A stretch of 64,000 nt of DNA from Hofstenia miamia (lineage: Eukaryota; Xenacoelomorpha; Acoela). Positions 43,067 through 55,239 of the stretch are shown one piece after another; within the stretch, counting starts at the first letter, position 1; every line of letters starts with the position of its first letter. A model generated the notes under the pieces. It saw only the letters and a program-made list of their open reading frames with translations, did no database searches and was not told the DNA's origin. The position numbers were made by a program, and so were the translations under genes. The stretch is from contig SCFE01000019.1 in assembly GCA_004352715.1 (NCBI GenBank), forward strand, positions 1,965,545 to 2,029,544, in the 5' to 3' direction.

Positions 43067-45236
43067 TGTAACATCATCCAACAAATAAGCTGCTAAGAAA
43101 GAAAGTCAGTTAAAGAAACTAAAGATGGAATTTAAAATGTGATTAGAAATAGATTATAAAACTTATTATCAATTTAAATTTGTTTGTATAATTCAACCAA
43201 GAAATATTAGTGCAATTAATTATGAATGAATATTTGTTGATCCTACTAATTTTGGCAAAACAAAGGGGGTGAAATCACTTCCATTTTTTTAACCATATTG
43301 GCAGATGAACAATTCATTCACTAAAACAGAGTTGGAAGAACTCTTAAAACCCTACAATCAGTTAGCTATCAATGTTGAGTGTATTACATCAAAATTGGAA
43401 ATAAAAGAAGACATACAATTAAAAATGAGTGAATGAGGTCTAACTCAACTGTTCTGGGACACAATCACAGATGGAAAAATGAATTATCCTGCAACAATAG
43501 GGCTAGCCACAGCTTTGACAACTACAGAGTCATATAGAGAAATAGAAAGAGATGAAGATCTTAGTATGCAAACCACCAGAGGCAGTCTCCATACCCATGA
43601 TATTGCCAAGATAGAGGTGGCCAAAAGACTTCAGAGTTGCAAAAGCATTCATGCATGAGTATAAATCATATGCAAACACAAAAGAGAAAGCAATAAGAAT
43701 AGTTGAAAAGCAAGAATATGAAAAATCAAAAGAGATTATGCTAAGAAATGACAACCAGGAATGATAACTCACTATCAACTATATACACAAGAGAAGTCTA
43801 TAAGTGTACAGTTGAAGAAACTTATGAAACAAAATCAAAAGCTGCACACCTAAGCTGATGATACTATTCTAAGGAGTGAACAATGTGGTATGGATTGACA
43901 TTTGGGAAAAAATATCACTATTATGATGTCACAAAGCATGTGGAGATAGTGACAATGATGAGAATTAATAAAAATGACCCAAACAAAATAACAGAACAAG
44001 AAGTAAAAGACAACATCAGCTTCTTCTACAAAGATGTAGCAAATACAAGAAGTCTGAGAAAAGTTTTTACATTTTTCTATCTAGAGACAGTGATATTGGA
44101 AGATCTACCCCACACAAGCTGACACCAAGATGACATTAATGATCAGATTAAAAGGCATCCAGTTATACCAAATATATTATATAATATTTAAAAAGATGAA
44201 TGAACTTAAAGAAATTACACTGATATATCAAAGAAGCAAAATTCCTAAACTATGCAAATACAGTCACTACAGAAAGAAAAGCAGTATAAAAGATGACAAA
44301 ACAGCTGGAATTTGATAAAACAAACTGGGATGATCAGCATGCAGAACTGATAAAACTTTTTCCAGTTAGCTTTAAATAGATTCAATTTAGTTGTAACAAT
44401 TGATAAAGAAATTTCTTTGGAATTCTTTTACTTGTTTTTCTACTAGAGTTTGATTATCTAATAGAATTACAAGCTAAATGATTGGTGTTTAGTAATGGCA
44501 AGGAACCATCACAGGAATAATTCTAGGTTCCTTGTGCTGAGCCATGAAAGTGCACTTAGGTTAGGATTATGGTTATGAGTTTTTAATATTGTTTAGCTGA
44601 CTATTGATCATTCTCTTACATGTATTAATGATAACAAGTTTGAGATAAGGCAAGTAAGCCAAACTTAGGAGTTTATATTACATTGTTTTAGATCTAAATT
44701 AATGACTATAATGTGACCAAGCATGTATGCATGTGTCAATTATTACATTTAGGATAGGAAGCTGCTAGATATTTAATTAATTTACTAAAGCCAAGATATT
44801 TCAGTAATGGCTAAATATAATATTAAGTAAGCAGCTAGTAAAAATTCAGGTTGCAAGTATACAGTACACTTTACAAATAGAGACTAATTTGAGTTGTGTC
44901 TTGTCTTGAGTAAGCACCAAGGATAGGGTAGACACAAGCTACATCACTGAGCTGAGAGGTGGAACTCATCCAACTGGAACATAGAAGAGTGATGCTTACT
45001 GGATATGGAGATTCTCCTTGGGCAGATGCCTACTTACCAACAACTGGAAATGATGCTGCAAAGCTTCATCACCTAAATAGTGTTTATTATATCATCTTTT
45101 AATTACAGTTAATGGAATTAATAATGTGGAATTGAAGCAGTATGAGAATAGTACATCTCTATGCACTATTGTATCATTCTAATTTTAACAGTATAATTCA
45201 GAAGGCAGATGACAAAGCCTGGTAGAGGATGTTACA
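43067..45236 (+). mobile_element. LTR carrying a piece of the 3' ORF inside it
   Basis: Begins TGTAACATCATCC and ends GATGTTACA, the LTR termini. The first ~250 bp and last ~890 bp together equal one full LTR of about 1.14 kb. Between them lies a 1.03-kb segment homologous to the retrotransposon's own 3' ORF (51150-52200). Flanks CAAT (43063-43066) and TAAT (45237-45240) look like a 4-bp target duplication with one change. The host protease reading frame continues on both sides, which supports these as the true insertion limits. Confidence 0.7.
43318..44346 (+). pseudogene. 3'-ORF segment embedded in an LTR
   Basis: Parallels 51150-52200 base for base with scattered changes: ACAGAGTTGGAAGAACTC, ACAATAGGGCTAGC, AGAATTAATAAAAATGACCC. 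It is broken by stops. The longest pieces are 43883-44122 (WYGLTFGKKYHYYDVTK ... INKNDPNKIT) and 44130-44315. The function of the ORF is unknown; by position it is where env lies in some Gypsy-like elements, but no signal peptide, cleavage site or fusion peptide is evident. Confidence 0.65.
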
Positions 45237-45650
45237 TAATTGCTAGTGGTGGTGGACATGCATAACAACTTGCTACCCTATGAGGTGATACTTGGCAATG
45301 ACTTCATAACAAAAAACATATGTATTATAAATTATGCAAACAGGACAATAACAGTGAAAGAAGAAGAGATTGAAATTGAGGAAGAAGAAGTCAGACAAAC
45401 AACAATCACCTTTGAATTAGAGAAAAACATTAGGATGCAGCAACATCAGTGGATGATGTACACAATAGAAATGGAAAGCCAAATAACAGCAGAAATAATG
45501 CTATATGAGAATAAAGGGATTAATACAAAGAGAGTATCAATGCCATCAAGTGTTTGCAGTGTTAAAAATGGAAAAGAGAAGATACCAATCCTGAATTTGA
45601 TGAACCAAAATGTAAAGAGATCAAATGTGAAGATATATGGAAAATAAATT
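45237..45650 (+). pseudogene. Protease C-terminal part
   Basis: Reads LVVVDMHNNLLPYEVILGND FITKNICIINY: the ILGxDFL block near the end of retroviral-type proteases, then an acidic linker (EEEIEIEEEEV). It is the continuation of 39310-39555, separated only by the two nested insertions. Confidence 0.65.
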
Positions 45651-45900
45651 AAATCTAACATCAGACTAGTCTGGAATGTGATCAAAGATGAGGATGGGGT
45701 GAGTAATTTTCATGGTCAATTTGACGACTTGCAAATTAAAGCAGTAAGTACTCCACATGGCTGACTCAAGGGCAAATGGACAAACACTATTGAAGTGTTG
45801 AGTACTCCCATGGCCAATCCAAGGGCATAGGGACAAAAGTATGGGAATAGGACAACTGCAGAATACTGGAAATAAATCATTATTAATAAAAAATTATCAA
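45651..45900 (+). repeat. Linker with two AAGGGCA repeats
   Basis: GCTGACTCAAGGGCAAATGG (about 45762) and GCCAATCCAAGGGCATAGGG (about 45813) lie about 51 bp apart. Relatives of this motif occur four times at 48832-49065 in the same retrotransposon. Confidence 0.5.
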
Positions 45901-47010
45901 CACTTAGAGAAGAGAGAAGTTGAATAATTAAAAGAGATTTTGGAGGGACATAAACTGATATTCAATTATGGAGAAATAAGCTTGGGCCAAGCAATAGGTG
46001 AAGCACACAAAATAATAATGACAATGGACAAACCAATAAAGCTGCTAGTAAGAAGAGTGCCAGAACAAATGAAAGATGAGTACAATCAAATACTAAGTGA
46101 ACTAATTGATAATAAAATAATCTGACCTAGTGAAAGTCCATATGCAGTACTAACAGTGTTTGTAAAGCAGGGAAACAAATATCATTTGTGCATAGATTTC
46201 TGAAAGCTGAATGAAGTAACAAAAAAGGATTTGTATCCCCTTCCACAAATAGAAGACATGCTATATGAGGCAAGTAAACACAAATACTTTACATCAATAG
46301 ATTTATGCAAGTCATACTGGCAGATGAAGATGGAAGAGGAATAAATTGAGAAAACAGCATTTATTTCACCTTATGGATTATATGAATGGATATATATGGC
46401 ATTTGGATTGTGAAACACACTAGTAACTTTTCAAAGATACATCATGAAAGTGTTGAAGAATAGGACACACAAGATGAAAGACAGAGTTAATGCTTATATA
46501 GACAATATCATAGTAATGAGCAATATGGCACAAGAGTACAAAAAATAATGGGGTTTTTAAATTACTATGGAATCTTTATCCTGAATATCACCAGAAAAAC
46601 TTCAAAGATGACCAAACTCATGAGGAAATCATTACCATTTGTATGGACATGGCAGGAACAAGAAGAGCTGGATAATATCAAGGAAGAATTAGCAAAATTA
46701 CCTTGCTGAACACACCAGACTACAGGGAGAAATTCATTTTAGACTGTGATGCGAGCAAATTTGCAATTGGAGCAACACTAGGACAGATAAAAAATAGAAG
46801 GAGATACCTGTACAATTCTTCAGTTGAAAACTGAAAGCAAGTGAAGAAAACTATGGGTCAAAAAAAGTTAGAAATGTTGGCACTCATTGAGAGCATCAGA
46901 AAATTCAGGCATTTTCTGATCAGTCAAGAATTTATTGAATGCACTGACAACAGCAGACTAGCCTGGTTAAAAATTTTTTTGGGGATAAGTCAGGAATAGT
47001 ATCAAGATGG
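45900..47010 (+). pseudogene. Reverse transcriptase and RNase H, decayed
   Basis: RT blocks in order: IDNKII*PSESPYA, LCIDF*KLNEVTKKDLYPLP, YFTSIDLCKSYWQM, TAFISPYGLYEW, and AYIDNIIV where the YxDD box has lost its second Asp. A deletion then brings in the connection region (FLNYYGIF-like). RNase H follows near 46735: FILDCDASKFAIGATLGQ ... LALIESIRKFRHFL ... ECTDNSRLAW. Many stops (written *) and shifts; inactive. Block order and the FTSIDL-type residues place it in Ty3/Gypsy. Confidence 0.8.
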
Positions 47011-47099
47011 ATTGAATATTTAAATGAGGTTATGTTAACAATTGAACATCACAAAGGCATTTTACATAACAAATCAGATTTTTAGACATCACAACTGAA

Positions 47100-48847
47100 A
47101 TACCAAAGGGATGCAGCAAAGGTGGATGGAGAGAGGAAATCATTTCAATTTTTACCATATATGGAATACAAAGGACTACCCAAAATATACATGGACGAAA
47201 AGGGGCAAGCAGTCCTACCAATAATGGTGAAAGAAGAAATATCTGAAAAAAAAATAATAGAGAAACAAAAGGATGATATAATACTCAATGAAATCGTCAA
47301 GAAGATAAGAGAACTGCAAACAATTTTATGTTATCAAGGCTGACATCAAGTTATTAAGAATGGTATAAATGGAAGATAAACAAACATGGCTCTTATGGGT
47401 TGAGGCACTGAGCAATAAAATAGTGATCACCAAATATTATAAGAGAGAACTTACATGGAAATTGCACAAAGGGGGCCACTTAGGCATAAAGCAAACACAA
47501 AAAACCTTTAATTCTAGATTTATCACTACAGTGGTGAGAAAAGTAACAGAAGAAATAATAAACAAATGTATGACATGTTTATTAAACAACAAACAACACT
47601 TCCCAGCACAAAGACCACTATTGGAAAAAATCATTGCAACACAACCCAACAAGATAGTACACATCAATCTGGAGATGCTATCAAAAGACAAGGAGGGGTA
47701 ATGGTGGACCACTTCACAAAATATGCAAGAATGATCCCAATGAAAAACACAACAGTGGAAACAACAACAGAGATATTGATGAAAGAGTGGATCCTGAAAT
47801 TTGGTCTAATGGAAACAATAATAACCAAAAAAGGCCACAATTTGAGAGTGGACTATTTCAAGAAGTGTCAAACTATTAGAGATAGTTAGTGAGCACACCA
47901 CAGCATATCATCCACAGACAAACAGACCTGTAGAAAGACTAAATCAAACATTAATCAAACTAATAAAAGTAGTAACTTCAATAATAGGTGGGAATAAATG
48001 GAGAAAGGTGATCAAAATGGTGGAGTACTTCTATAACACTTCCATACACTCAACAACAGGTCTGAAACCCTTCAGAGCAATGTTCAGCAGGGAAGCTGCC
48101 ACACCCCTTCCATTCAATTCCTCAACCTATATGAAACGTTTGGGAGCAATGTATATCAGCGAGCCTGCAAGACCCCTATCCATGCAATACTTCAACTATA
48201 GTGACAGTATGGGCAATGAATATGTGATCCAGCTTAAAAGCCAAATTATGGCAATAGACAAAACAATGTGTCACAACATAAAAAATTCAGCTGTGAGACA
48301 ACAACTCAACTATAATAGAAAAATTTATGCTCATTCAAACAAAGTAGGGGATAAAGTATATGCATTCACACCAATAAAACTCACTGACACAAATCAAGTC
48401 TGGAAATTAAGAACTGTTTGCTCTGGCCCCTACAGAATTATGCAAGCACTACCAAATAATGAGTATATGTTAGACAATGACAGACTATTACATTTTCAAA
48501 ATTTGAATAGAGCAATGGCAGATATCAAAGAAACAAAGATAGATGAAAATGCCAAATTAAAAATAAGCCACATTAATGGCAATGAAATAGTATATAGTAT
48601 GAGTGATTTAGATAGCCTACCCAAGGAGAATTTTGATGAAAAATTCACAGTAGATATCAGAAATGAAAATTTAGGCATGAGAGTACTGCCTCAAAGAGCA
48701 GCAAGAGATAAATATTTTTATGACCTTGAACTATGCAATTTAAACTTAATAACTGAATCTAGGCAATTAGAAGGAAATTATGCACCAAGCCAGAAGACTC
48801 AGGAACTCATGACATTGAACTTCTATCTCAAACAGATGTCAATTTGA
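47100..48847 (+). pseudogene. Integrase, decayed
   Basis: The zinc-binding HHCC domain is readable near 47455-47585 (LHKGGHLGIKQTQK ... INKCMTCLL). In the core, the first Asp is replaced in IVHINLEM and the second lies in a damaged IITKKGHN; the Glu region PVERLNQT (about 47930) remains. The frame from 48008 (279 codons, first ATG 48017) covers the core end, KVGDKVYAF and a GPY/F-like SGPYRIMQALPNNEYML module, and then an unrecognised tail. The long open end suggests decay is moderate. Confidence 0.75.
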
Positions 48848-49065
48848 GGGCTGAAGGGATGAGACAAAGAACTGACTAACACAATGCAGAGTGAGAAGGC
48901 GTCCTAGTAGTCCCCAACACCAATTTAAGGGCAGGGTAACAAATGAACATGAAGCTTCTCCCATTAGGGATCTGCAATGCTGATTTGAGGGCATGGAAAG
49001 AACTAGTGAACAGCAGCACAACTTTCCCTCCAGAAGTCCACAACACTGATTCAAGGGCAGTGTGA
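48832..49065 (+). repeat. Four degenerate AAGGGCA-containing repeats
   Basis: The core AACACTGATTTGAGGGCA, with variants, occurs near 48836, 48915, 48974 and 49041 at spacings of about 79, 59 and 67 bp. It lies between integrase and the 3' ORF; related copies lie between protease and RT. Confidence 0.5.
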
Positions 49066-49242
49066 CAGACAGAGTTACAGGGTAAGGTGTAAGTGGGGGA
49101 AGAACTGTAGTGATACAAAAGCAATTCAAGGCTAATGGTACTATGGAGCACACAACTGGTCAAGGGTTGACAGAGCCAACTGTGAACTGATTCAAAGGTG
49201 AAACAGTAGAGGCCATCAGCATGAGTTCAGAGCCTATGGACT

Positions 49243-52200
49243 GTGACCTTGAGCACCACTAGGATACCATTACAGATTACTCAGCTAAACTCCTCCTCAG
49301 AAACCACCTCAGAGAGAACAATATGCTCAAAAGAAAGGGAAAAACAGATGTCAATAATCAATGGCAAAATACTACACCTTTATTTCATGGGAACTACAAA
49401 GATGAGAGATCACACATTTGAAAAACTATTACCAGAAACAAAAGCTCACATAAGAAATACATCAAAAATAGAGAGAAGAAATCTACCCTTAGTACTCAAT
49501 GCAAACAATAGACCAATGGTGAATGTGATCATCAGCTATCCAAGAGATATGAATAAAACTCTCAAGAGACCATTAATGTGCAGCAAAGTGCACATAATGT
49601 TTGATGAAAACTTCACACTTAAGACAGCACAGATCATCATGGCATATACATTGACCAAATAGCAGAAATTCAGGAAATTAACATCAATAAACACAGTATA
49701 ATGATCATGCACATACTAAAAGAAAAAGAGTACAACAGAAATCTTGAAAAACAATTAGATCAAAGGTTAAAAATAGTGAAATTACAAAAGATACATATAG
49801 TAATAATTACAAGAACAACAATTGAGGAAACTCCCAAACCTCTGTACAATATGTGCATACAAGTGCAAAATGTATGCCTTTGGAAAAAGGAAACTACAGA
49901 CACACTAATATCTGAACTGATCTGTTTTGACCTACAGATAGATTACTGGTCACAAGTCTTCAGAATTATGGTAGATTCCTGTATAACCATAGATTTATAC
50001 AAACAGATGAAATAATGATGGAGGATGAAGGAATCAAGAAAGCAAACACACTCTTTATCAAATGCAGCCTAACACAGTGATGAGCATCTGAAACAAATTG
50101 ACAAAATTTGGGGAAACATGAAACTGCAGAAAAAAACAGTGGAGGAATGGTCAGTGAATAAAATAGAGGCACCATCATGGAAATTTCATAAGACAATAGA
50201 AGTAGCCCTAGCTGAAATAAACCAGACATATGAGCTAAATACCAAAAAGATTTTTGAAGTATATTATTCAAAGAAAAGAATGCACTAGAAATACAATACA
50301 GGATGACAGCATGGCCACTGGCAATATTCCCAGTGGAAGGTAAAGAAGGGAAACTGCCTATGTCATGACAAATGAGACACAGACTAGCAAAAGTGAACAA
50401 ATTCAAAATTGCAATGTCCCCCATTAACATGCAAAAATGTAATCACCAGATAAAACTCGAAAACCAATGCAGATAATAGAAATGCTATCAGCAGAATCAT
50501 AGTGAATAAAAGCCCAATGGGAAAGATGTCAGTAGTAGAGATCACAAATAAAACAGGAATATGCCTAAATGAACTCACAAACTTCAAAGAACCCATGAAA
50601 AATTACATGTAGGGTACAACATCCAAAATGCAACTACAACAACTTGAAAGACAACCATAGCTAACAACCAAGAAGATAATAAAGAGGAAGATAGTAAGCA
50701 TGGAGGAGATAAGAGAACTGATAACAGACAAGAATTTGCAACAAATAATCAAAGAAAAATGAAAAGATACAAAAAAGAAAGTCTGCAATGCACATTCAGA
50801 AAAATAATCTAGAGCACCAAGACAATAAAAAGGGTGACATAATAGAACCAGTCAAAGTCTGGGAAAAGGTCATGAAAACTCAAAGGGATATGCAAGAAGA
50901 GGAAGAGCTACTGACATCCACACAATTACTACTATCCCCAAAAACACAGGAAAAGATCAATAGAATCAATGTAGAAAAATGGGGAGGAGCAAGCCTGGCT
51001 AGTACAATGGAATAGATAGATACCAACAACAAACAATTCTTAGTGGAAATAAAAATAATAACAGAAACTCAAGAAATTCAGTCCAGAAATTACCAAAAAG
51101 TGTGGGAAGAACAAATTGTGGCCACAATGAAACTTATGTTTATGGAGGTGTTTACAAAAACTGAGCTAGAGGAACTCCTGAAACCATACAATCAACTAGC
51201 AGTTGATGTCAATTGTATCACATCAAAAATAGAAATATTGGATCAAATTTAGTTGAAAATGAGCAAGATAGGACTAACTTACGCTTTCTGGGATACCATA
51301 AGAGATGGTAAAATGAACAATCCACCAACAATAGGGCTAGCAATGGCTCCAAAAACATATAGAGAAATTTAAAAGCAAATCAAAAAGAAGATATTAATAT
51401 GTATGCTGCTGGAAATGATTTCAATACCAATGATAATTCTGAGGTGGGGACTACCAAAAGAGGTAAATGTCACTAAAGCCTTTATACACAAATACAAGTC
51501 ATACATAAATACAAAAGAGAAAGCAACAGAGATAGTCAAATAACAAGAATGCAAAAATTCCAAAGAAATAATGCTAAGAAACAGCAATTGCAAAAGGGTA
51601 TATATTGAGGGAATGATAACTCCCTACCAACTATACATAAAAGGAAAACTCATAAATGTGCAATTGCAAGACTTGAGAGATGAAATTGAAAAACAAGCAA
51701 TGAATGCAGTAATACTCTTCTCTGGAATAAATGATGTGGCATAGTTAGACATCTGGGATAAACAATATCACTACTATGACATCACCAAGAGTGGAGATAA
51801 TTACAATGATGCAGATCAATAAGAATGATCCCAATGAGATAACAGAAACAGAGGTCAGAGACAACATCAGTGTTTTCTACAATGATGTGGCAAACACTTG
51901 GAGTCTAAGAAATGTTTTTATGCTTTTTTACCTGGAAACAGCAATACCAGATAAATTGGCACACACAAGCAGAGTTGAGGCACAAATAACTTTAATGATC
52001 AGAATAAAAGGAATACACTTATATCAGAAATACTGTAAGATATTTTTGAAAAAGATGAATAAATTAAGGGAAATCACATCTATTTCAGAAAACCTTAAAG
52101 AAGCAAAATTTCTGAGGTATATGAACACCTTACTCAAAATGACATAGCAGTCAGAATTCACAATGAAAAATTGGGAAAATCAGCAGGCAGAGTCAATAAT

Positions 52201-52247
52201 ATGAAAAACAGATGCATTGATACACAGAGAGTGAGCAGTGCTAAAAA
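49243..52247 (+). pseudogene. 3' ORF of the retrotransposon, unknown function
   Basis: About 3 kb of A+C-rich coding-like sequence in broken frames: 49243-49662, 49701-50015, 50788-51015, 51043-51252, 51776-52147. Readable pieces include RDHTFEKLLPETKAHIRN, KTELEELLKPYNQLAVDVNC and INKNDPNEITETEVRDN. It occupies the env position of the element, but I see no hydrophobic signal, furin-like site or transmembrane anchor, so I do not call it env. A second copy of its last third is embedded in the LTR at 43067-45236. Confidence 0.5.
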
Positions 52248-52251
52248 ATAT

Positions 52252-53403
52252 TGTAACATCCTCTACCAGGCTTTGACATCTGATTTCTCTATTATGCTGT
52301 TATAATTAGAATGATACACTAGTGGGTAGGGATGTACTACTCTTATACTGCTTGACTTCTGCATTATTAATTCCATTGACTGTAATAATAGATGGCATAA
52401 TGAAAACTATTTAGGTGACAAAGCTTTGCAGCATCATTTCCAATTGTTGGTGATTAGGCATCTGCCTGGGCCAAATCTCCACATCCAGTAACAACCACTC
52501 TTCAGTGTTCCAGTTGAATGAGTTCCAACTCTCAGCTCAGTGATGTAACTTATGTGTACCCTATCCTAGCTCAGTGCTTACTCAAGACTTGACACAACTC
52601 AACTTAGTTTCAATTTGTAAAGTGTACTATATACTTGCAACCCTGATTGTTAATAGCTGCTTAACTAATATTGTATTTAGCCATTAGCAAAATAAAATGG
52701 CTTTAGTTAATTAATTAAATATCTAGCAGCTTCCTACCCTACAAGTAATAATTGACACATGCATAGATGCTTGGTCACATTATAGTCATTAATTTGGATC
52801 TAAAATAATGTATATACAAATTCCTACATTTGGCTTAATAGCCTTATTTTGAATTATTTATCATTAATACATGTAAGAAAACAATCAATAGTCAGCTAAA
52901 TGGAAATAAATACTCCTAACTGTAGTTCTAGTGTAAGTGCAGGTTCATGGCTTGGCACAAGGAACCTAGAATCATTCCTGTGATGGGATCCTCATCACTA
53001 CTAAACACCAACCATTTAGCTGAACATTGTATTAAATAATCAAACTGTAACAAGAAACAAGTATAAGAATTCTGATGAAATTTTTTTATCAATTGTTACA
53101 ATGAATTTTTCTCTATTTATAGTTAACTCAAAAAGTACATTTTGATTTCAAATGTTGAATTGTTTCTCTGTCAAGATGGCTAAAAATAATGGAAGCAAAT
53201 TTGCTCCCTTTGTTTTGCAAAAGTAGGATCAACAAATACTAATTCTAATCAATTACACTGATATTTCTTAGTTGCATAATACATACTAATCTAAGTTGAT
53301 AATAAAGATTTATAATATATTTTTAATCACATTTTAAATTTGATCTTAAGTTCTTAAACTGACTTTCTTTCATTAGCAGCTTAATTTGTTGGATGATGCT
53401 ACA
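52252..53403 (-). mobile_element. Solo LTR, reverse orientation
   Basis: Starts TGTAACATCC and ends GATGCTACA; collinear in reverse with the LTRs at 53781 and 58581. The 4-bp ATAT flanks both ends (52248-52251, 53404-53407). A complete LTR with a target duplication and no internal region is a solo LTR left by recombination. It sits at the very end of the 3' ORF. Confidence 0.85.
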
Positions 53404-53421
53404 ATATCACAAGCTGAGTAG

Positions 53422-53768
53422 CAGGGATTTTGAGTCAAGTTCGAGTTGCTCAGACTGAGTTTGAGTTTTTACATTTTGAGTTTGAGTTTGAGTATTTTCT
53501 AAATGAAATTCTGAGTTCAATCAAGTTTTTTTCTAATTCCAAGTTTTTTAGGGTAAAAACATTTATTTTACAAAAATATTCGAAGTTAAAAAATAGTTTT
53601 TGTGATTGGTAAGAAAATTGATATTTAAAAAAATTTAATTTTTACATTTTCATGTGGATTTTCAAATGAGGTTGAGTTTTGATTATTTCTCTTCTGAGTT
53701 TTTCTGATTGAATTTTATGAGCTTATTTGAGTTTGAGTTCTTAACTTTCTGAGTACTTGAAAACCCTG
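53422..53768. mobile_element. hAT-like MITE, 347 bp, GAGTTTGAGTTT-rich
   Basis: Ends AGCAGGGATTTTGAGT and, inverted, AGCAGGGTTTTCAAGT. Flanks CTGAGTAG (53414-53421) and CTAAGGAG (53769-53776) match at 6 of 8 positions, consistent with an old 8-bp hAT duplication. The interior is largely GAGTTTGAGTTT-type repeats; a 60-codon frame inside is chance. It lies 12 bp before the 3' LTR, in the purine-rich tract (AAGGAGGG). Confidence 0.65.
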
Positions 53769-53780
53769 CTAAGGAGGGTG

Positions 53781-54845
53781 TGTAGCATAATCCAAAACTA
53801 ATTAAGCTGCTAAAGAAAGATAGTTAGTCAAAGAAGAATTAAGATCAAATTGAAACTTAATTAGAAATGAATTAGAAATTTATTATCATCTTAATTACTT
53901 TTGTATAATGCAACTAAGAAATGATCAGTAAAATATTAACAATTAGTAATTGTTGATTCTACTAATTTGGTAAACCAAAGTGGGTGGGCAAACAAATAAT
54001 TTGAAATTCAAAATCAAGGTGCTTTTTGAACTCAAATATAAATAGAGCAAAGTCATTGTAAAGTTTGTTTACAGTTTGATTATCAATTACAATGTTCAGC
54101 TAAACAGTTAGTGTTCAGTAGTGGTGAGGATTCCTCAATGGGAATGATTCTTGGTTCTTTGTTCCAAACCATGAACCTCACTTAATTTAGGTATATGATT
54201 AGGAGTTTTTTTTCCCATTTAGCTAAATATCAATTCATTCTTACATGTATGAGCAATAATGAATTCAATATAAGGCTGGTAAGCTAAACATATATATTTA
54301 AACTAGATCTAAATTCATGACTATAACTTTTATATACCATTTATTACATGTAGGTTAGGAAGCTGCTATTTATTTATCTTATTTAAACAAAGCCCATATA
54401 TTTCAGTAAAGGCTGACCATGTATTTATTAAACAAGCAGCTAGTAACAATCAAAGTTGCAAGTATATAGTACACTTTACAAAACAAGACTAAGTTGAATT
54501 GTGTTGAGCCTTGACTAAGCATCAAGCTAGGATAGGGCACACATAAGCTGCTTCACTGAGCTGAGGGGTGGAACCCATTAAATTGGAAACGGAACAAAGT
54601 AGTGGTTACTTGATTTGGAGATCAGCTTAGGCAGATTCCCACCCATTAACAGCTGGCAAAGACACTGCAAGGCTCTCTCACCTAAATAATGATTGTTATG
54701 TCATCCATTAATTATAGTTACTGGAGTTTAGTAATAAATATGCTAAGCAGTTTAAGAACAGTACATCTCTACCTGCTAGTGTACCATAAAATTATATTGC
54801 AATAATGGAGAAAGTGGATATCAAAGCCTGGTAGACAATGCTACA
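53781..54845 (+). repeat. 3' LTR of the large retrotransposon, 1,065 bp
   Basis: Begins TGTAGCATAATCC and ends AATGCTACA. Same orientation as the 5' LTR remnant and the internal genes, and preceded by a purine tract (AAGGAGGGTG) as expected for plus-strand priming. It could instead be an independent solo LTR; no target duplication was identified. Confidence 0.7.
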
Positions 54846-55239
54846 GATATATACATTACATGGGTTTTCTGGCTTTCACTGCTTTCTATAGTTTTGCAGG
54901 TTTTTTCACTTTATTTGGTTTATAGAGTTTTATGTGGGTGTATACATTACATGGGTTTTCTGCTTTTGTAACTTTAATGTGTTAATATGATGACACATTT
55001 GTTATTCATAGTTGATGATGATTTTTCAATCAATAGATATAATTTCCAATTGTTAAATTTGTAAACTCCATGATGCATTCACCATTCTAAACATACAATT
55101 GTTTGTAAATAATGTATTATTCACATGCAAAAAATACTGGTGCATTTTATTCAAAAGATAGAAAAATAGAAGTAAAATTTTACATAGTGAAAACAATGTC
55201 TATAAATTTGCCTTGTTAGTTAAAAATAAGAAATTAAAC
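54846..55239. other. AT-rich with a repeated TATACATTACATGGG block
   Basis: TATACATTACATGGGTTTTC occurs at about 54849 and 54940. No gene recognised. Confidence 0.4.

Larger units (their letters stand above)
37273..54845 (+). mobile_element. Large degenerate Gypsy-like LTR retrotransposon
   Basis: Runs from the 5' LTR remnant through gag, protease, reverse transcriptase-RNase H, integrase and a 3' ORF to an LTR at 53781-54845. The protease-RT-RNase H-integrase order is that of Ty3/Gypsy (Metaviridae). Every gene is broken by stops and shifts. At least four later insertions are nested in it: 39556-43044, 43067-45236, 52252-53403 and 53422-53768. The 5' end is uncertain because of the gap. Confidence 0.75.

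Noticed and set aside
41534-43096. Repeat protein with a 14-residue period (KKVGSPCRGLSTNQ) and similar frames on both strands
   Set aside because: The 42-bp unit is divisible by three and lacks stops in several frames; the array is the inverted end of a transposon.
49243-52150. env gene of an endogenous retrovirus
   Set aside because: Only the position fits; no signal peptide, cleavage site, fusion peptide or membrane anchor could be seen.
53430-53612. 60-codon frame rich in EFEF
   Set aside because: Made by the GAGTTTGAGTTT repeats inside a MITE.
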